In this document: positions 51,025 to 64,000 of the stretch, one piece after another
Position numbering within the stretch: position 1 is the stretch's first letter
How the letters are laid out: every line of letters begins with the position of its first letter
NCBI RefSeq assembly: GCF_905475345.1
Contig: NC_066595.1
Span: 5,580,501-5,644,500, forward strand
Length of the DNA: 64,000 bases
Reading direction: 5' to 3'
Source of the DNA: Vespula vulgaris
Taxonomy: Eukaryota; Arthropoda; Insecta; Hymenoptera; Vespidae
Notes under the pieces: model-generated
What the model saw: only the letters and a program-made list of their open reading frames with translations
What the model was told of the DNA's origin: nothing
The model's database searches: none
Made by a program: the position numbers and the translations under genes

Positions 51025-52416
51025 GTTATCTCGAGGCCAGGACATAAAGCGAGGACGATAATCTAATGAGCAAAGGTGAAGCAGCCTCATTCGCGCGTAC
51101 TTATTAAAAGAATTAAGTACGAACCAATTTTTCTTCTATCAACTAAAATCTATCTCCCTTTTCCACTTAAATTCTCGAACAAGTCTTCTATTTTGAAAAA
51201 AAAAAAAAAGAAACTTTCCAATTCTCGATTTCTCACGCTCATTCCTCGTTTTGAGATCAAACGTCAGATTATTTGTCGTATTTTTTTCCTTTTACCGCGA
51301 CTAAAAATTTCCAGACGATCCATATAAATATTTAAATTAAAGAAAAGTTCGAGAAAGAATAAGAGAAATAATCAAAAGAAAAGAACAAACGTTCAACAAC
51401 TAACTCGAATTAAATTCCGATATAAATCTTAATCGTTAAATCAAATAAGTAAAAATCATGAAAGAAGAAAAAAATAGAAAGGAAAAGAAAAAGTAAAAGC
51501 GTCGGACTAATTTTCACGTAAGTACGTACATACGCGTACGTAAGTAAGTACTTAATTACGTTCAATGTTCAATGTTCGAAAGAAAGTGGAACACGTAGAA
51601 TAGGAAAAGCAAGGAGAGAGATTGGGTGTGTACTAGGCGAACAGGGTCAAGGCCCGAGACATTAAACTCGCACTTTTGTCGCGCAAGAGAAAAAAAAAGA
51701 AAAAAGAAAAGAAAAGAAGAAAAAAAGCCTTCTTCTTTCGTTCCCTCTCTTTGCTTTTCATCCTTTTTCTTCGAGTTTTCTCTCTCTCTCTCTATCTCTT
51801 TCATTCGTACTCGCTAATGATGGTCCGTAGTAAAGACTTGCGTTCATTAGACGGCGCCGATCCATAATACTACTCGGTCTCGTGTGATTATCATCAACGT
51901 GAATACATTGATATAACGAAAAAAAAAAAGTATTTTTTTTGCCCGATCAACGAAGGCAAATCACTCCGGGAACACGATGATATCGAACGTCGTGATAATT
52001 TTCAATAAACTATCGGAATAGACATTAACATGCGGGAACGTTTTAACTCATTTAAGCGGCTCGACTCGATGGAACTTTCCTTCGTTGTCGTTTTTCTCCG
52101 CCAAGTCACGTTCGGTTCCCCTTTTCCATCGTAAAACCAGATCCTCGTCTACTTTACCTTCTTCCTCTTTTTCATAACGACACCTTCGCGATACACCACC
52201 TTAGCGAGTAAAACGTTCGTAAGAAATGTAATAAATAATGATCGTAAAAATATATTGATATCGTTAGATCGTTCACATGGCTTATCCATTTCATTCCAAT
52301 GTTATTTATCTAATTCCGAAATTTTTCCCAAATGTTTTTTTCATTATTAATCTATAATTCTTATTTATTTTATTATTATTTTTATAACATAATTGTGTTG
52401 ATTATATATTGCTTAA

Positions 52417-52419
<3 letters not shown>

Positions 52420-52465
<46 letters not shown>
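52420..52465. repeat. (AT)n microsatellite
   Basis: 46 bp of AT. Confidence 0.95.
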
Positions 52466-52471
<6 letters not shown>

Positions 52472-53078
52472 TGTATATGTATAGGAAGTTGTTATTTTAG
52501 ATATAGTAGCATATAAGTATTTTTAACTATACGCTTCCTATCCTTTTTCTCTCTCTCTCTTTTTATACTCTACAACATTTGAATAAATTGATTATTTTTA
52601 TACATTAATATCATTAGTTATGATTTCTACATGATTCGCATCGACAGAATATTTTTCTAATACGATAAATATTTTCTTATTCCTCGTTTTTGTTGAAACT
52701 TATTAAAATTCATTCTTTATAAAAGAAAGATAAAGAAAAAAGGAGAAGAAAAAAAGTAAATATAAAAATATCGATGGAATTTCTACGTGTGAGATTTTTT
52801 TGATCTGATTGAATAAACCGTAATCGTATAATCAAGATAGCATGTAAGACGTCTTTCGTTCGGTTTGAAAAATAAAATACGCTCGAGATATCGGTGAGAA
52901 AAGTAAATCAATAATCTAACAACACAAAGAGACAGAGAGTTAGGAATAACGCTGCTTCGCGAAGAGTAATTCGAAATTAGCCGAGAGGCACGTTAATTTA
53001 TGCGGGAAGGCACGAATCGATATCTTACCGATCGATCGACCACTATTTGCTCGAGGTGGAATTTTGTATATTTGCTAG

Positions 53079-53148
53079 AGAGAGAGAGAGAGGGAGAGGT
53101 ACAGAGATAGAGAGAGATAGAGAAAGAGAGAGAGAGAGAGATAGAGAA
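53079..53148. repeat. Interrupted (GA)n tract
   Basis: About 70 bp of GA with GATA and GGGA interruptions. Confidence 0.9.
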
Positions 53149-53487
53149 GGCGTATAATAGCCGCGCGTACTACCGGTAGTACTATGCTACTAGTAACCAC
53201 AGCTACCATCATTCCGGATCGGTTGGAATCGAGATGGCTGATAACTCTACAACGGGGAATGTGCCCCGCTAATAAGCGCGATTAATCGATAACAAAATTT
53301 TAACGAAGCTTTTAACGAGCTTCCCTCGGTAAGAACACATCGTCGGCGATTAAACTCAACAGATTAAAATTTATTTCGCTCATTATACTTAAATAATAAA
53401 TATAAATATATTCATTTGAAATAATATCTATAGAGACATGAATGCAGATTTATCTTAAATAGATATAGGTCTATATATAAATATATA

Positions 53488-54234
53488 GAGTGTTCGAAAA
53501 TAATCTGTGGAAATTTTGTCTATCGTAAGGGACGATCAACGAATGTAAAAAGAATTATCTTTTTATATAAAAAAAGAAAATGAACAGAAAATTTATATTT
53601 TATATTAGAGATAGTCTCGAAGTTAATGCGTTAATGTTTGGTATGTTATATGATCGATCGATCGATTTATTCTTTGGATCATTCTTCTCCAATGAATCAA
53701 CGACCTTCAGTATTTATTTGGACGTGTTGCAAGACATTGTTTAATCGCTAATGGATGTCCTGCATCCACGTCATCATTTTTCAACAAGATGGTGCACCGG
53801 TGCATTGAATTTTAAGCGTTCGCAAGTCCCCTAAATGAAATATTCTTAAACAGGTGGATTAACAACGAAACTGCAATTCATTGGCCCGATTAAATCTATC
53901 GACATCAATATTCTTTCATTTTTTTTTTCTTTGCCGATTCGTCAAAGATTATGTATAATAAAAAGGTGACAGACATTGACGAATCAAATGCAAAAATCAA
54001 CTGCTATCGAATAAATTGATGTGGATATACTGCAGTGTATTTGAATGGAATTAAAACTCGAACTATTGATTGAACATTTCGTTAATCATTAATGATGGAC
54101 ATATCGAATGTTTTTAACATTGTTAACTACTAATAATAATAATATATAACTTTTAAAAATACACGTTTAATAATTTACAGGAGCAATCGTGAATTTCATT
54201 GACAAATCTGTACGAATAATTTTTGGACATCACG
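53488..54234 (+). mobile_element. Internally deleted mariner/Tc1-superfamily transposon fossil
   Basis: TA dinucleotides flank the element (53486-53487 and 54235-54236). The ends are imperfect inverted repeats: GAGTGTTCGAAAATAAT at the left, against CGTGATGTCCAAAAATTATT read inward from the right. Inside, a broken plus-strand transposase shows LDVLQDIV (about 53725), FQQDGAPVH (53779-53805), RWI then HWPD (about 53852-53889), FVKDYVY (53938-53958) and DGHIE near the C-terminus (54094-54108). FQQDGAP.H and HWP...FVKD.VY are hallmark blocks of the DDE region of mariner-like elements. The N-terminal DNA-binding half is absent and stops and shifts are frequent. At about 750 bp it is roughly half the usual 1.3 kb. 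Confidence 0.8.
53690..54110 (+). pseudogene. Mariner-type transposase C-terminal half, broken
   Basis: This is the coding remnant within the element at 53488-54234, covering the catalytic domain from around the second Asp (in FQQDGAPVH) to the C-terminus. At least two in-frame stops (after LDVLQDIV and after the FQQDGAPVH motif) and frameshifts prevent any product. A T run (53918-53930) replaces the LDFFLWG region between HWP and FVKD. Confidence 0.75.
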
Positions 54235-54791
54235 TAATAGTAATAAAAAAAAAAAAAAATATTGCATGTACGTATATGCAATGAGTGTATATATATATTT
54301 CATATTGATATATAAGTTTCACTTACGTTTAATCAATCGATTTAACTTATATAGCTGACAAATATCGGGAATAGTCACTTTCCGTCCGTTGAAACGTATA
54401 TGCTCTTTCATGAACCTTTGACATATCCTACGCGTAAGAGCGATATTCATAGAATTTGTAATATATTTACATCCACTAACCTATCACGAAAAGGTTCGTA
54501 AATACTTGCGTTTGATATTCTTAGAAAGGTAACGTTCTTGAATTGCGTTTAAATCGAATTTTAACGAGTATCTTAGATCGATACGAATAAGTTCCGATTG
54601 TGTTTCAAAGGTAAAATTACAAATTTAAAAAAAAACAGTTTGTTATCTAAAAGCCCAAAAAAAAAGAAGTTCCTTATTTTTAAGAAAATCACTTGTTATT
54701 AGAAAAATATTCTAAGGAGATTGTTTCAACAATTAAATGACAAAAAAAAGAAGAAAAAGATAATTCTAGATATCCCATAATAAGTAATAAC

Positions 54792-55190
54792 TTTCTAATT
54801 TCTAATTTCTAAACTCTAACGAGTAGAGAAAACAAATTATTTATATTCGATTCAGATGAAAAAATTTAAAAATGATATGAAAAGAGAAATAAAATCAATC
54901 TTAAAACGCCAAGATCTCATTTTGTAACATAAAAAATTAATTTGGTGAGTAACGAAGTATATATAACGAGCAATTTCTAATTTCTAATTTTCTAAACCCT
55001 AATCACTGGAGCAAACAAATTATTTATAGTCGAACCGTATGAAACAAAAATAATAAATAAATAAAACATTACAAAAACGTATTAAATGTGAAATAAGATT
55101 TATTTGAAAAGATCGAGCTTTCATTTTTCTAACATAAAAAATTAATTTTAATGGATATCGTAGTATAGAGACAACGAGCAATCGTAGAAT
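54792..55190. repeat. Imperfect local tandem duplication
   Basis: The block starting TTTCTAATTTCTAAT (54792) recurs at about 54973, followed in both copies by (G)AAACAAATTATTTATA and, later, AACATAAAAAATTAATTT (54926 and 55131). The offset grows from about 182 to 205 bp because of small insertions. ACGAGCAAT occurs at the junction and again at the end of the second copy. It lies about 550 bp from the mariner fossil. Confidence 0.7.
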
Positions 55191-56042
55191 ATATCTATTT
55201 ATATAATTTTTAACTAAACCATAGAAAAGTAAAAAGAACTAACAAGGCATGATAAGGATAACGAGACTCGGTCGCTCTAGCAATTAGTCGATTACAAGAA
55301 ACTCGTCTTCCTGATATGTAAGACGCGTCGAACTTGGCTAGACTAATCAATCTATCCGTCTATCGTGTGGGAGGCAATAAAATGCGGACGATTAGCGGTT
55401 AATCTCTAAGACTAGAATATAGACAATACCTTAAAGATTACGATCCTTTAAAAGATTTAAAAATTATTTACCATCAAAATATAGATACCCAAAAAAATCT
55501 CTTTTTTAAAATGACGTTCATTAAAAAAAAAAGAACCATTTTAAAAATAATCAGATCAGTGAATTTAGAACTAATCAACATTTTTTACTAACCTAGAATC
55601 AACCTAAAAACACTATATAATATACTTTCATTATTTTATTTATAATATCACTTGAGGATTTATAACTTTTACACGTACACATATATTACAATTAAACATT
55701 CCTAATGTGATACAATTTATAAATAAATTCCGATTGGATCTACAATCATCTAAGTAATTTCTCGTATCAATACAATTTTTTGACTCTCATGAGCTCGTAC
55801 AACTGAACCAACAATAATATCATAAGTCGGCGTATTATATATATACCACCCACTTTCCTCTATCTATCTCTGATTAAACTCATGCAAGAACCAGGAAGAT
55901 TGTCCTATCCGGGAATTATTTATAGTAGATATCTAGATACGCGTGTGAGCTGTGTTTTTGCCTAAGATCGATAGTTTCTATCATGACGGTTAACACACGA
56001 TGTTCTCTATCGTAGGAAATTCGATAAGCGATTGGAAAATCG

Positions 56043-56106
56043 ATACATACATAGATACATAGATACATACATACATACATACGTATATACATACATACAT
56101 ATATCC
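56043..56106. repeat. (ATAC)n tract
   Basis: Imperfect ATAC/ATAG units over about 60 bp. Confidence 0.9.
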
Positions 56107-58660
56107 ATGTAACGCGAAAGAAGCGAGGTGGAAAGCAGGAAAGAGGATGGAAGAAGAAAAAGAGCGAAGAGAAGAGTTGTTGGATGAGTCATTCGGTACG
56201 CAACGAGTTGCCATCGAGGAGAACGGCTGGTATAGGTCGGTGCACCTTGCCGAGCAAGCTTCTTCCTTCGTGCGAAACTTCAACGTGCCCACGAAGAGAG
56301 AAAGAAACAAAGGGAGCGCGTCGCTTCGTCAGAATGACGTGCGAATATCGACACCATCCGGCATTTAGTAATTAATACCCGTCATGGTTCTTATAATCAG
56401 TGATCTATAAATATAGTAGAAACTCGATCATAACTTATTCGATTATAATAAATTCAAAGATGAATTTCGATAAGGTTTTTCAATATGGTAATCCAAATTT
56501 TAAATCGTCTCACTCGTATTCGACAACGAGGAAGTAAAATTAATTTATGCATTTTTATACTCGAAAAAAAAAAAGAAAAAAATATATGCATATAAAGTGG
56601 AGTAAAAGGTACTCTTCGATTCATTATAAATTTATCACTGATAATATCACGAGATCCGATATCTCGTAAGACGTTTCTTAAAGATGTTGCTTCTGAATCG
56701 TTCACGTTTTATAAGATTTCTTACGATATAAAAATATTGAGAGATTATTTAAAGAATTCTGTATAAATTTATTCGTTCGATTGCATCTTATTTTAAAAAG
56801 GAAAGAAAAAGAAAATCAGTGAGGTAAAACGTATTTATTATTTATGGCCCAAGTGAAGAGGTCATGCTTGTTTACGAATCGTTGAATGGTTAAAAAATAT
56901 CATCGAATGTATTGAAATTAATTAAGCTAAACTCTACGATAACGATACAGTTTTATAATTCACTATCTTAGATAGAGAAATAACATCGTAACACGTAAAC
57001 AAAATTTAATCGTATTAATTGTATTTGCATATCAGACGACATGGAAATAGATAGTCTTGAATACTTAACGGAACTATTTGAGTATTCCAATTCTTGCTAA
57101 TAAATGGAGTCATTGAATAATGACACTGATAATCCTTCGATTTAATTATATTACGACTTGTATATCTCGTTATCTATATACGTATAAATATATGTAAAAG
57201 ATTGTATTGTACAAAAATAAAAAAAAATTTCTAATTCATTTCATCGTAAAATCCAAAATGATTCTTAAGACTTTTCGTTAATATAATATGAAGCACATAT
57301 ATATATAAATATCAAATCGAGCTTAGAAAAAAAACGATTCTATAATCTCACCGATACAATTTCCTTTCCGATTCGTACTAAACGACAAGAATATAACGAT
57401 CGTAAATAATTTCGTCTTTTGGGTTTGCTCGAAAGCAAAGAAAAAAGAAATAAAAAATAAAAATAAAAAAATTTCTTATCTTCACACTACAAACGTTTTA
57501 TTTATCTTCAATAATCTTTTCCTCGAAGAGCAAATCCTGATTCGTGTTACTCTCCAAGATCCAAGAAATAAACAGTGAAAAATACTACTATTAAATTGCC
57601 AATTGAATTATAAAAGACATTTTATTTTGGAGAAATGGACGGCTCTTCCTGCCAACAGTACACTCTTCTTCGTGAATTTAAAAATTCGAAGGAAATAAAA
57701 CAGAAATTAAAAGAAAATTAACCAAAATAAAAAAGAAAAGGAAAGGAACGAGATACCTCGTGATGGTAAAAGATCCTTTCCGAAGAAAGTCTGCGATGGA
57801 GAATAACCAAGAAAGGCTCCCAAAGGATGACATTTCGAATTGTAATGTAGAGAGTTAATGGAACTCGTGAAAATAAAGTTATACGGTCAAAGCTATGTCC
57901 TCTGTTCTTATTTACGTTCGTTAAAATGCATGAGTGAAAGAGAGGGAGAGAGAGGTAGAGAAAGAGAGAGAAACGTAGATACATTATACGAAGAATAAGA
58001 TTGGCAACGTCTACGAACTAACCGAGCTTATCTATAATGATTATGCTAATTTAAATAGCTGTTTCCTTATCGACTTCCCTCTTGGATTCGTCACCTTGGA
58101 TACGCGTTAGAAACTAAACACACGATGTCTATAAAGAGGAAAACATTTGTACGATTATTTCGAGAAAATATAATAGTACGATAGAACCGAGAGAAAAAAT
58201 ATGTAATAAAATAAATAGTAAAATAATAAAATAAATATTTAGCAGAGAAAGTAGAATATTTTTTCCACGTTGACTTATAACTTTTTAAACGATATTATTT
58301 ATTTACTTATTTATTATTATTATTACCAATATCAATTTACACAAAGATAACTTTTAATATATATTAAGAAAAATATACATCGAAAAAATATCAATAAAAA
58401 TGAAGAATGTGAATGATTATTAAATATCTACTTTCAAATTTTTAAATACCCCTTGCATTATTAAACTAATTTCCTTTAGTAGAGTTTAGAAATTATTATT
58501 ATCGATGTTATACGTGAGAGCAATTATAAGCTTATCATATATGTATTGTACTACGTAAAACGTAGAATAATATTCTGGATTCGGTATATTGGTTACAACT
58601 ACGATGTAATTTACATTCGGTTTGTTGTAGTTTACCAAGGAAATAATTATATCATTATCA

Positions 58661-58666
58661 TGATAA

Positions 58667-58729
<63 letters not shown>

Positions 58730-58739
58730 TAATAATAAT
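58661..58739. repeat. (AAT)n microsatellite
   Basis: About 78 bp of ATA/AAT triplets with two interruptions. Confidence 0.95.
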
Positions 58740-59480
58740 TTATGATAATCCTAGTATTACGCAAGCATACAGATTGTTGGTCGACTTGCACCTGCGATAG
58801 TCTCTTCACGAGATCTACAGTGTCGGGAACGACTTTTAACGACTTCATCCTTAAATAATTTAACGAGGCGGATGTTCTTAACTTAGAGCCGCTCTCAAAA
58901 GACAGCTGCGGAGTGACGAACCATTCGATGTAGAAAAACAAACGCATTGGGTGGAGCATATTGTATAGTATGTATGTATGTTGTATATAAGCATTCATAC
59001 AAAGCTTTGAGTAAGGATTATTTTTCTAGAAAGTCTCAAGGGATAAATTTTTTTCACGTTTCGACAATTCAATATTTTTGTTTTCTCTTTTATATATAAA
59101 AATATATTTATACACTCTCACGTCCTAAACGTCATTTTATTATTCACACGAAACGTATTTATATATACGTAAAAAGTCTATTTAATAATGAAATGATTAG
59201 AAAATTTACAGTCATACTTTTTGTTTCTTTAAACAATTAAACAAAATAAAACTCTAAGATTGAATAAGTTTGAAAAATTAAATTCAATAAAATTGAATAA
59301 TAATCGAGAGAGATCGTCTCGAAATAAATAGTTTATCCTTTTTCTTAAGACATTTTTATTAAACTATACTTTTAACCTACTTTACTTATAGACACTGTCA
59401 CAATCTTCATCATTTAATTCGTAGTTTAAATTTAAATTTTTCGATAAAGTTCGTTATTAAATCCTTCGGATAAAAACGTC

Positions 59481-59527
59481 CGATTCGATTCGATTCGATT
59501 CGATTCGATTCGATTCGATTCGATTCG
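59481..59527. repeat. (CGATT)n pentanucleotide array, 9 copies
   Basis: 45 bp of perfect CGATT repeat plus a partial unit. It is the only clear pentamer array with a CG step in the window. Confidence 0.9.
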
Positions 59528-59696
59528 TTTGGACATAAGGATGGTGAAGAATTAAGGAACCCTTTCAAAAGGGTTCGCTGGTTCGCAGTAAAGTGAAGAA
59601 GACAGGTGCCGACGTGTTCGTTTATACGTCTGAACGAAAACAAATCGCGATTAAACGCGACACGTTCCTCTTCCGAAAAGAAAGAAAGATAGAGAG

Positions 59697-59744
59697 AGGG
59701 AGGGAGGGAGGGAGGGAGGGAGGGAGAGAGAGAGAGAGAGAGAG
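59697..59744. repeat. (GGGA)n(GA)n tract
   Basis: About seven GGGA units followed by GA. Confidence 0.9.
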
Positions 59745-60088
59745 AAGGGGAGGAAAAGAGAAAGAAAGAAATAAAGAAAGAGAGTAGAGGGTCGCTACAA
59801 GTATTGCTACGTAAACGCAACGTAAAAGAGCCGGTCCTTTTCGACCTCTTCTGCGTTGGATTTCTATTCCGAGTTTACTAGGAAAAGCTTCTCTCTCTCT
59901 CTCTTTCTCTTTCTCTCTCACGCAGTCGGCTATGCGCAAACGTATAAATACTTGAGAGCAAATAACATGTTCTCCCTCTTACTATTCCCCCTTTTTTCTC
60001 ATTCCCTCCCTCTCTCCCTCCCATTCTCTCTCTCTTTCGCTCTCTCTCTTTTTATCGCACAACTCTTTCATTTTTACTTATCTTCCTT

Positions 60089-60119
<31 letters not shown>

Positions 60120-60121
60120 TT
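60089..60121. repeat. (TTTA)n microsatellite
   Basis: About eight units. Confidence 0.9.
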
Positions 60122-62568
60122 TTTTGTTACTCTATCATTCTTTTTTTATATTCATCTTCATCATATCTATATATCTATATACATACAGATTATCTATATC
60201 AATAGAATGTAATAAATGATACGAATAAACACTTTTGTATATCTTCATTGATTACAAAATAATTCGTGATCAAAGAAATGTATTTCGAAAAGATACATTT
60301 TTGATAAATATCTTCTTCATTAATCTCTCTCTTTCTTTCTCTCTCTCTCTCTCTCTCTTTCTAATCGATCTTATATATCACTTCACAATGATACGATTCC
60401 TATGATATATCATAGTCTCTTTCTCAAACTACTTTCTCTCTTTCGAACTCTTTCGTACCAAGATGCTAATTGACGATACGACAAAAATGTCGGGGTCGTT
60501 TCTACTTGCGGCACGTGCGATGGAAGTAAGGGGACCTTTTATACGATACTCGGAATGTCCTATTACCTAGGAGACACCGCACCAAGCACTCTCTTATGGC
60601 TCGATGCATGAATCATTCATGAATTCTTCGTTACTTCGGTGTTCTAACGAAATAACGGTAACGCAAGTGTAAGCTAGCTAAGCGTGCTAAGACGAGAAAA
60701 CGATAAAGCTTTTCTCCTTACTCCTTTGAAAACGTCTTTCTTCTAAACACCATTTAACCATATTAATTTGCGTAAACCTAATGTACAACGTGACGTAAGA
60801 ATTCGTTTAACGAGTCGAGAGTAATTACGTTGTCATTTTCGACGGCTTTGCCTTTTCATCGCAAAAAAAAAAAGAAGAATATTCGATCAACGTGTCACGT
60901 ATGAATATCTCGTAAAATCTCATTTATAATTGAAAATTATTTTATCTTCATTCAATCAAATTACTATGAAGATATATTTTAACAAATATTGACATCTTTT
61001 AATTGACCATTACGAACATAATCTCGTTAATTTCTATAAGAATCTTAATCTACACTTTAAACGTTATCTTCGCCAAAGAAATTTATCGTGCAAAATCTAT
61101 GGTTTGTATCAATAGCGAAGGTAAAAAAAAAAAAAAAAAGAATCTGATTGATGAAACGCGAGAAAACGATCCTTTCTACTCGAAAGTTATCACTTTTATT
61201 GACTCAGAGCAGTGATGGATGAACGATTTATATTTACGATCGTGTCCCGTACAAAAATTCTCTATACAATTTCTAAAACCTTTTTAATTTATTACTTAAA
61301 AACTGTTAACTCTTTCGTGCATAAAATTCGTGAGAAACTTCAACGAATCGTAAAAAAAAAACGAAAAAAAAAAGATAAAGAGACAGAGAAAGAGAGACAG
61401 AAAAAAAATAGTTCGCGCATCACCGGCGTAAAAAAATGGCGCATGAGTCATGATTTTTCCTTTCTCGAGATTCAACGAACCGATCGGTAAATACAGGAGG
61501 ATTCAGAATAAAATGGATGTTCGTATTTGTGAGTGCAGAAAAATGCGGGCTGCATCGTGTAATTATTCCGTAGGGGCAAAGAGAAAAGAGATAGAGCAGG
61601 TGCTGATGGCCGCAGCCGTTCACGTGTCATGGCACGCGCGCGAGCACACTATCGCGCTTTGCGGCACACGATCGATCGAACGAGTTCGAGGGCTTGGCGC
61701 TCGTTAAAGCGCACGCTTCCGATCGAATCTCTTCGTGGCTGAGAAGATCTCTTTCTCTCTCTCTTTCTCTGACATTTCATATATATATATATAGACACAC
61801 ACACACATTTACTTATATTTTATTTTTTATTGAAATTTTCTATTGCTAATTTAACGAGTTCTTTTTTTTATTGTTTCTAACTTACACATATGTGTATATA
61901 TATGTATATATGTTTGTATGTATGTATGTGTATGTATGTATGTATATGCATTTATATTTTAAAATAATTAGATTTGATAAATTGTTATTTTCATGCACCT
62001 ATATATTTATGTATCTGACTTTATACCGTATATTACTTTCTTTTTATCTTATTATACACCAATATAATAACGAACCAACTCAAAACGTACATAAAAGTTA
62101 CATTTATATTATTTACAAGTTATATCACATACAACTTATATTTAAGATCAATTTTACTTTGACATTGATATCTGTTTCTATTGAAATCTCTAAATATAAA
62201 TGCATCATAAAGATATACGAGATATAGTTATAGAAAGATAGTTCGAAATAACGATATTTATTTACGTCGTTGAATAAGTCGTAATTTTGATAAATTCTTT
62301 TTTTTTTAATAATATAAATCATACATTCGTAACGTTAATCACGAAATCTGAGATCTGTCAAAACGACGAGTCCCCTATAAATATAGTTGTTCAAAATTCG
62401 TGGTAAACTACTCGTTATCTTCGAAAATCGACTGTAATGACTTTCAAACTAATAACGAAGCTATCTCTCTCTCTCTCAAAAAAAAAAAACTGATCAAAAG
62501 AGTAAAAGAGATAGAATCACGAGGAATCCACATCTTCGCACATTTTCTTTCAATTGCAACGTGAGTGA

Positions 62569-62615
62569 GTGCACGTGCGTGCGTGCGTGCGTGCACACGC
62601 GCGCATATATATGCA
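62569..62615. repeat. (GCGT)n/GCAC tract, alternating purine-pyrimidine
   Basis: 47 bp in which every step alternates purine and pyrimidine: GTGC..., four GCGT units, GCACACGCGCGC, then ATATATATGCA. This is the strongest Z-DNA-type run in the window. Confidence 0.9.
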
Positions 62616-64000
62616 AACGCTTTGCCACGTGGGCGACAAGGGAAGACAAAAGATTTCCAAGGGCCTATTAAAACCAGTTAGAAACTCGAGAGATACCGTT
62701 CATTCATCTTCATCCTCAATTTTGCATCGAACCCATCGAACAAAATACATTGATACAAGAATATAAAAAATTTACCAAAGTTTTCAAAACCCGATGAAAA
62801 TGCATCAATTTCAAAATTCGATTAAAACGTCTACCTAAAGTTTCAATTTGTTTCGAACATTTTAAATATCTTACAATAAAATCTAACTTAATTTTCTTCA
62901 TTTCAAAAAGTATTCAATGAATCGGACGATTCGACTGAATCTTATTATTTCATTCAGAAAAATCGAAAGATTGCGTGTCATTCTCCTTATCATGTTTGGT
63001 TGTTACATACGTGAACAGTAAGATTTACAAGAATTGTGAATGTTCGATAACACGTTTTTAAAAAGTACATTTTCTGGATGACACATATATCAAATTGATA
63101 TTAAACAGTAGATACTAAAGTGTTAGAAAGTTAAAAAAAAAAAAAGAGAAGAAGAAAAATCAATTTTTCAATAATACTTTTATTCGTTTTTTATATATTA
63201 TTATTATTAGCATCGTAAATGTCATACAAAACGACTTTACTCTCGTCACAACATAGATAACATCAAGAAGATAATGTATTGTTTAATAAAATAAATTACA
63301 AGAATTGAAAGAAAAAAAAAAAGAAGAGAAAGAAAAAAATCGATAAAATAACAAATAATAAAAATTGCCACTCTACGAACAGTTTAGACCATATCTAATC
63401 CTTTGACGACGTTATCGATCGTAATGATATTGATACTGAACGATATAAAAATGAATAACAAATTAATTTAGACTTCCTATCGCTGTATCAAAAATAGTTC
63501 TAATCAATTTTAATAGTCTGACAGTTCGAAACGTTTTACCATCAATTCGAATCGAAGTTACGAATGAAAGTCCGATGCTTTCTAATCTCTATTGAAAGCA
63601 ATCGTTGGACAGTCGATCGTTAAATCGTCGTGTTTGTACACCGAAGAATGAAAAGTCATCGTTCCTATCTACGAAGAAGTTACTGGTTCCTTTTGTCCGA
63701 TCTGTCCGAGCTGTCCGAGCACGTCATCCGATATAATAGTTTTTAGCGTTATTCGTTATCGATGATTATTCGATCGAAAAAAAAAAAAAGAATAATAATT
63801 CTTATCCGATGTTAATCGATCGAATACGAATGCTCGAGTAAAGCGACTCGGACGTGCGAGCATCGATATTTTCTTATATGAATTTTACGCAATATCCTTT
63901 AATTATCTCGGCGTCGACGGTCTCCGTACACGATCGGCTCCCTGACCCAATTAGCCCTGCCCTACCCTAGGCTTACAACGCAATCGAGAAAGGAGCCCCA

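Larger units (their letters stand above)
43061..53485. other. Non-coding spacer rich in microsatellites
   Basis: Holds (TA)n, (TC)n, (TTC)n and (ATT)n arrays and a small GGCACC-ATAG-GGTGCC hairpin at 47941-47956. Around 53029-53074 (minus strand) a 46-bp open segment lies between a (TC)n-derived acceptor and a GTAAGAT donor, which is probably chance. Confidence 0.5.
54237..64000. other. Non-coding spacer
   Basis: After the mariner fossil this stretch holds the second tandem duplication, (AAT)n, (CGATT)n, (GGGA)n and the 47-bp Z-type tract. GC-richer islands at 60480-60670, 61560-61730 and 63900-64000 show no splice-bounded frame that I would call. Confidence 0.5.

Noticed and set aside
53029..53074. 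46-bp minus-strand micro-exon between a TC-repeat acceptor and GTAAGAT
   Set aside because: Any (TC)n followed by AG mimics an acceptor; too short to judge.
61420..61707. Frames MDVRICECRKMRAAS... (+) and its antisense
   Set aside because: GC-richer island open on both strands without splice or homology support.
1..64000. Search for tRNA box B (GGTTCGA-like) sites, CRISPR-like spaced repeats and rRNA
   Set aside because: Isolated GGTTCGA occurrences (for example 5161, 8050, 37120) lack a matching box A and cloverleaf; direct repeats are simple microsatellites without unique spacers.

Overview
The window looks like a stretch of an AT-rich insect nuclear genome. It has no operon structure and no long open frames. 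Coding sequence occurs only as short exons with GT/AG borders. CG dinucleotides (TCGA, CGAT) are frequent despite the high A+T. The spacer is packed with (GA)n/(TC)n, (CATA)n, (TTTA)n, (AAT)n and (TA)n microsatellites and long T/A runs. Together with decayed copia and mariner-type elements, this fits a hymenopteran (bee, ant or wasp). That assignment is inference from composition, not from an identified gene.

The only coding sequence I can support well is two consecutive minus-strand exons: 23342-23262 (81 bp), then 22685-22463 (223 bp). They are separated by a 576-bp intron. Both have consensus splice sites and their phases match exactly, the split Arg codon being CG|A. They encode about 100 residues of a Ser/Pro-rich, probably disordered segment containing a basophilic kinase-type site (RRNT). 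I do not recognise the protein. The rest of the window is most simply read as very long introns or flanking sequence of this gene. Weaker exon candidates with usable splice sites lie at 26383-26523 (+), 30529-30643 (-), 29741-29794 (+) and 42948-43060 (+).

Two transposon fossils were recovered by reading through frameshifts and stops. At about 13838-15830 (minus strand) lies a Ty1/copia-type polyprotein relic: integrase, then reverse transcriptase, then RNase H, followed by a purine tract and a possible LTR. At 53488-54234 (plus strand) lies an internally deleted mariner/Tc1-family element with imperfect terminal inverted repeats, TA target duplications and an FQQDGAPVH transposase motif.

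The remaining structure is repeat and DNA-shape signal. There are two perfect GC-rich palindromes of 22 and 24 bp, a 24-bp-arm hairpin, two imperfect local tandem duplications, two perfect alternating purine-pyrimidine tracts, a 186-bp (CATA)n array and a (NAY)n triplet array. I found no tRNA, rRNA, CRISPR array or gene cluster, and nothing that amounts to a new multi-gene system.
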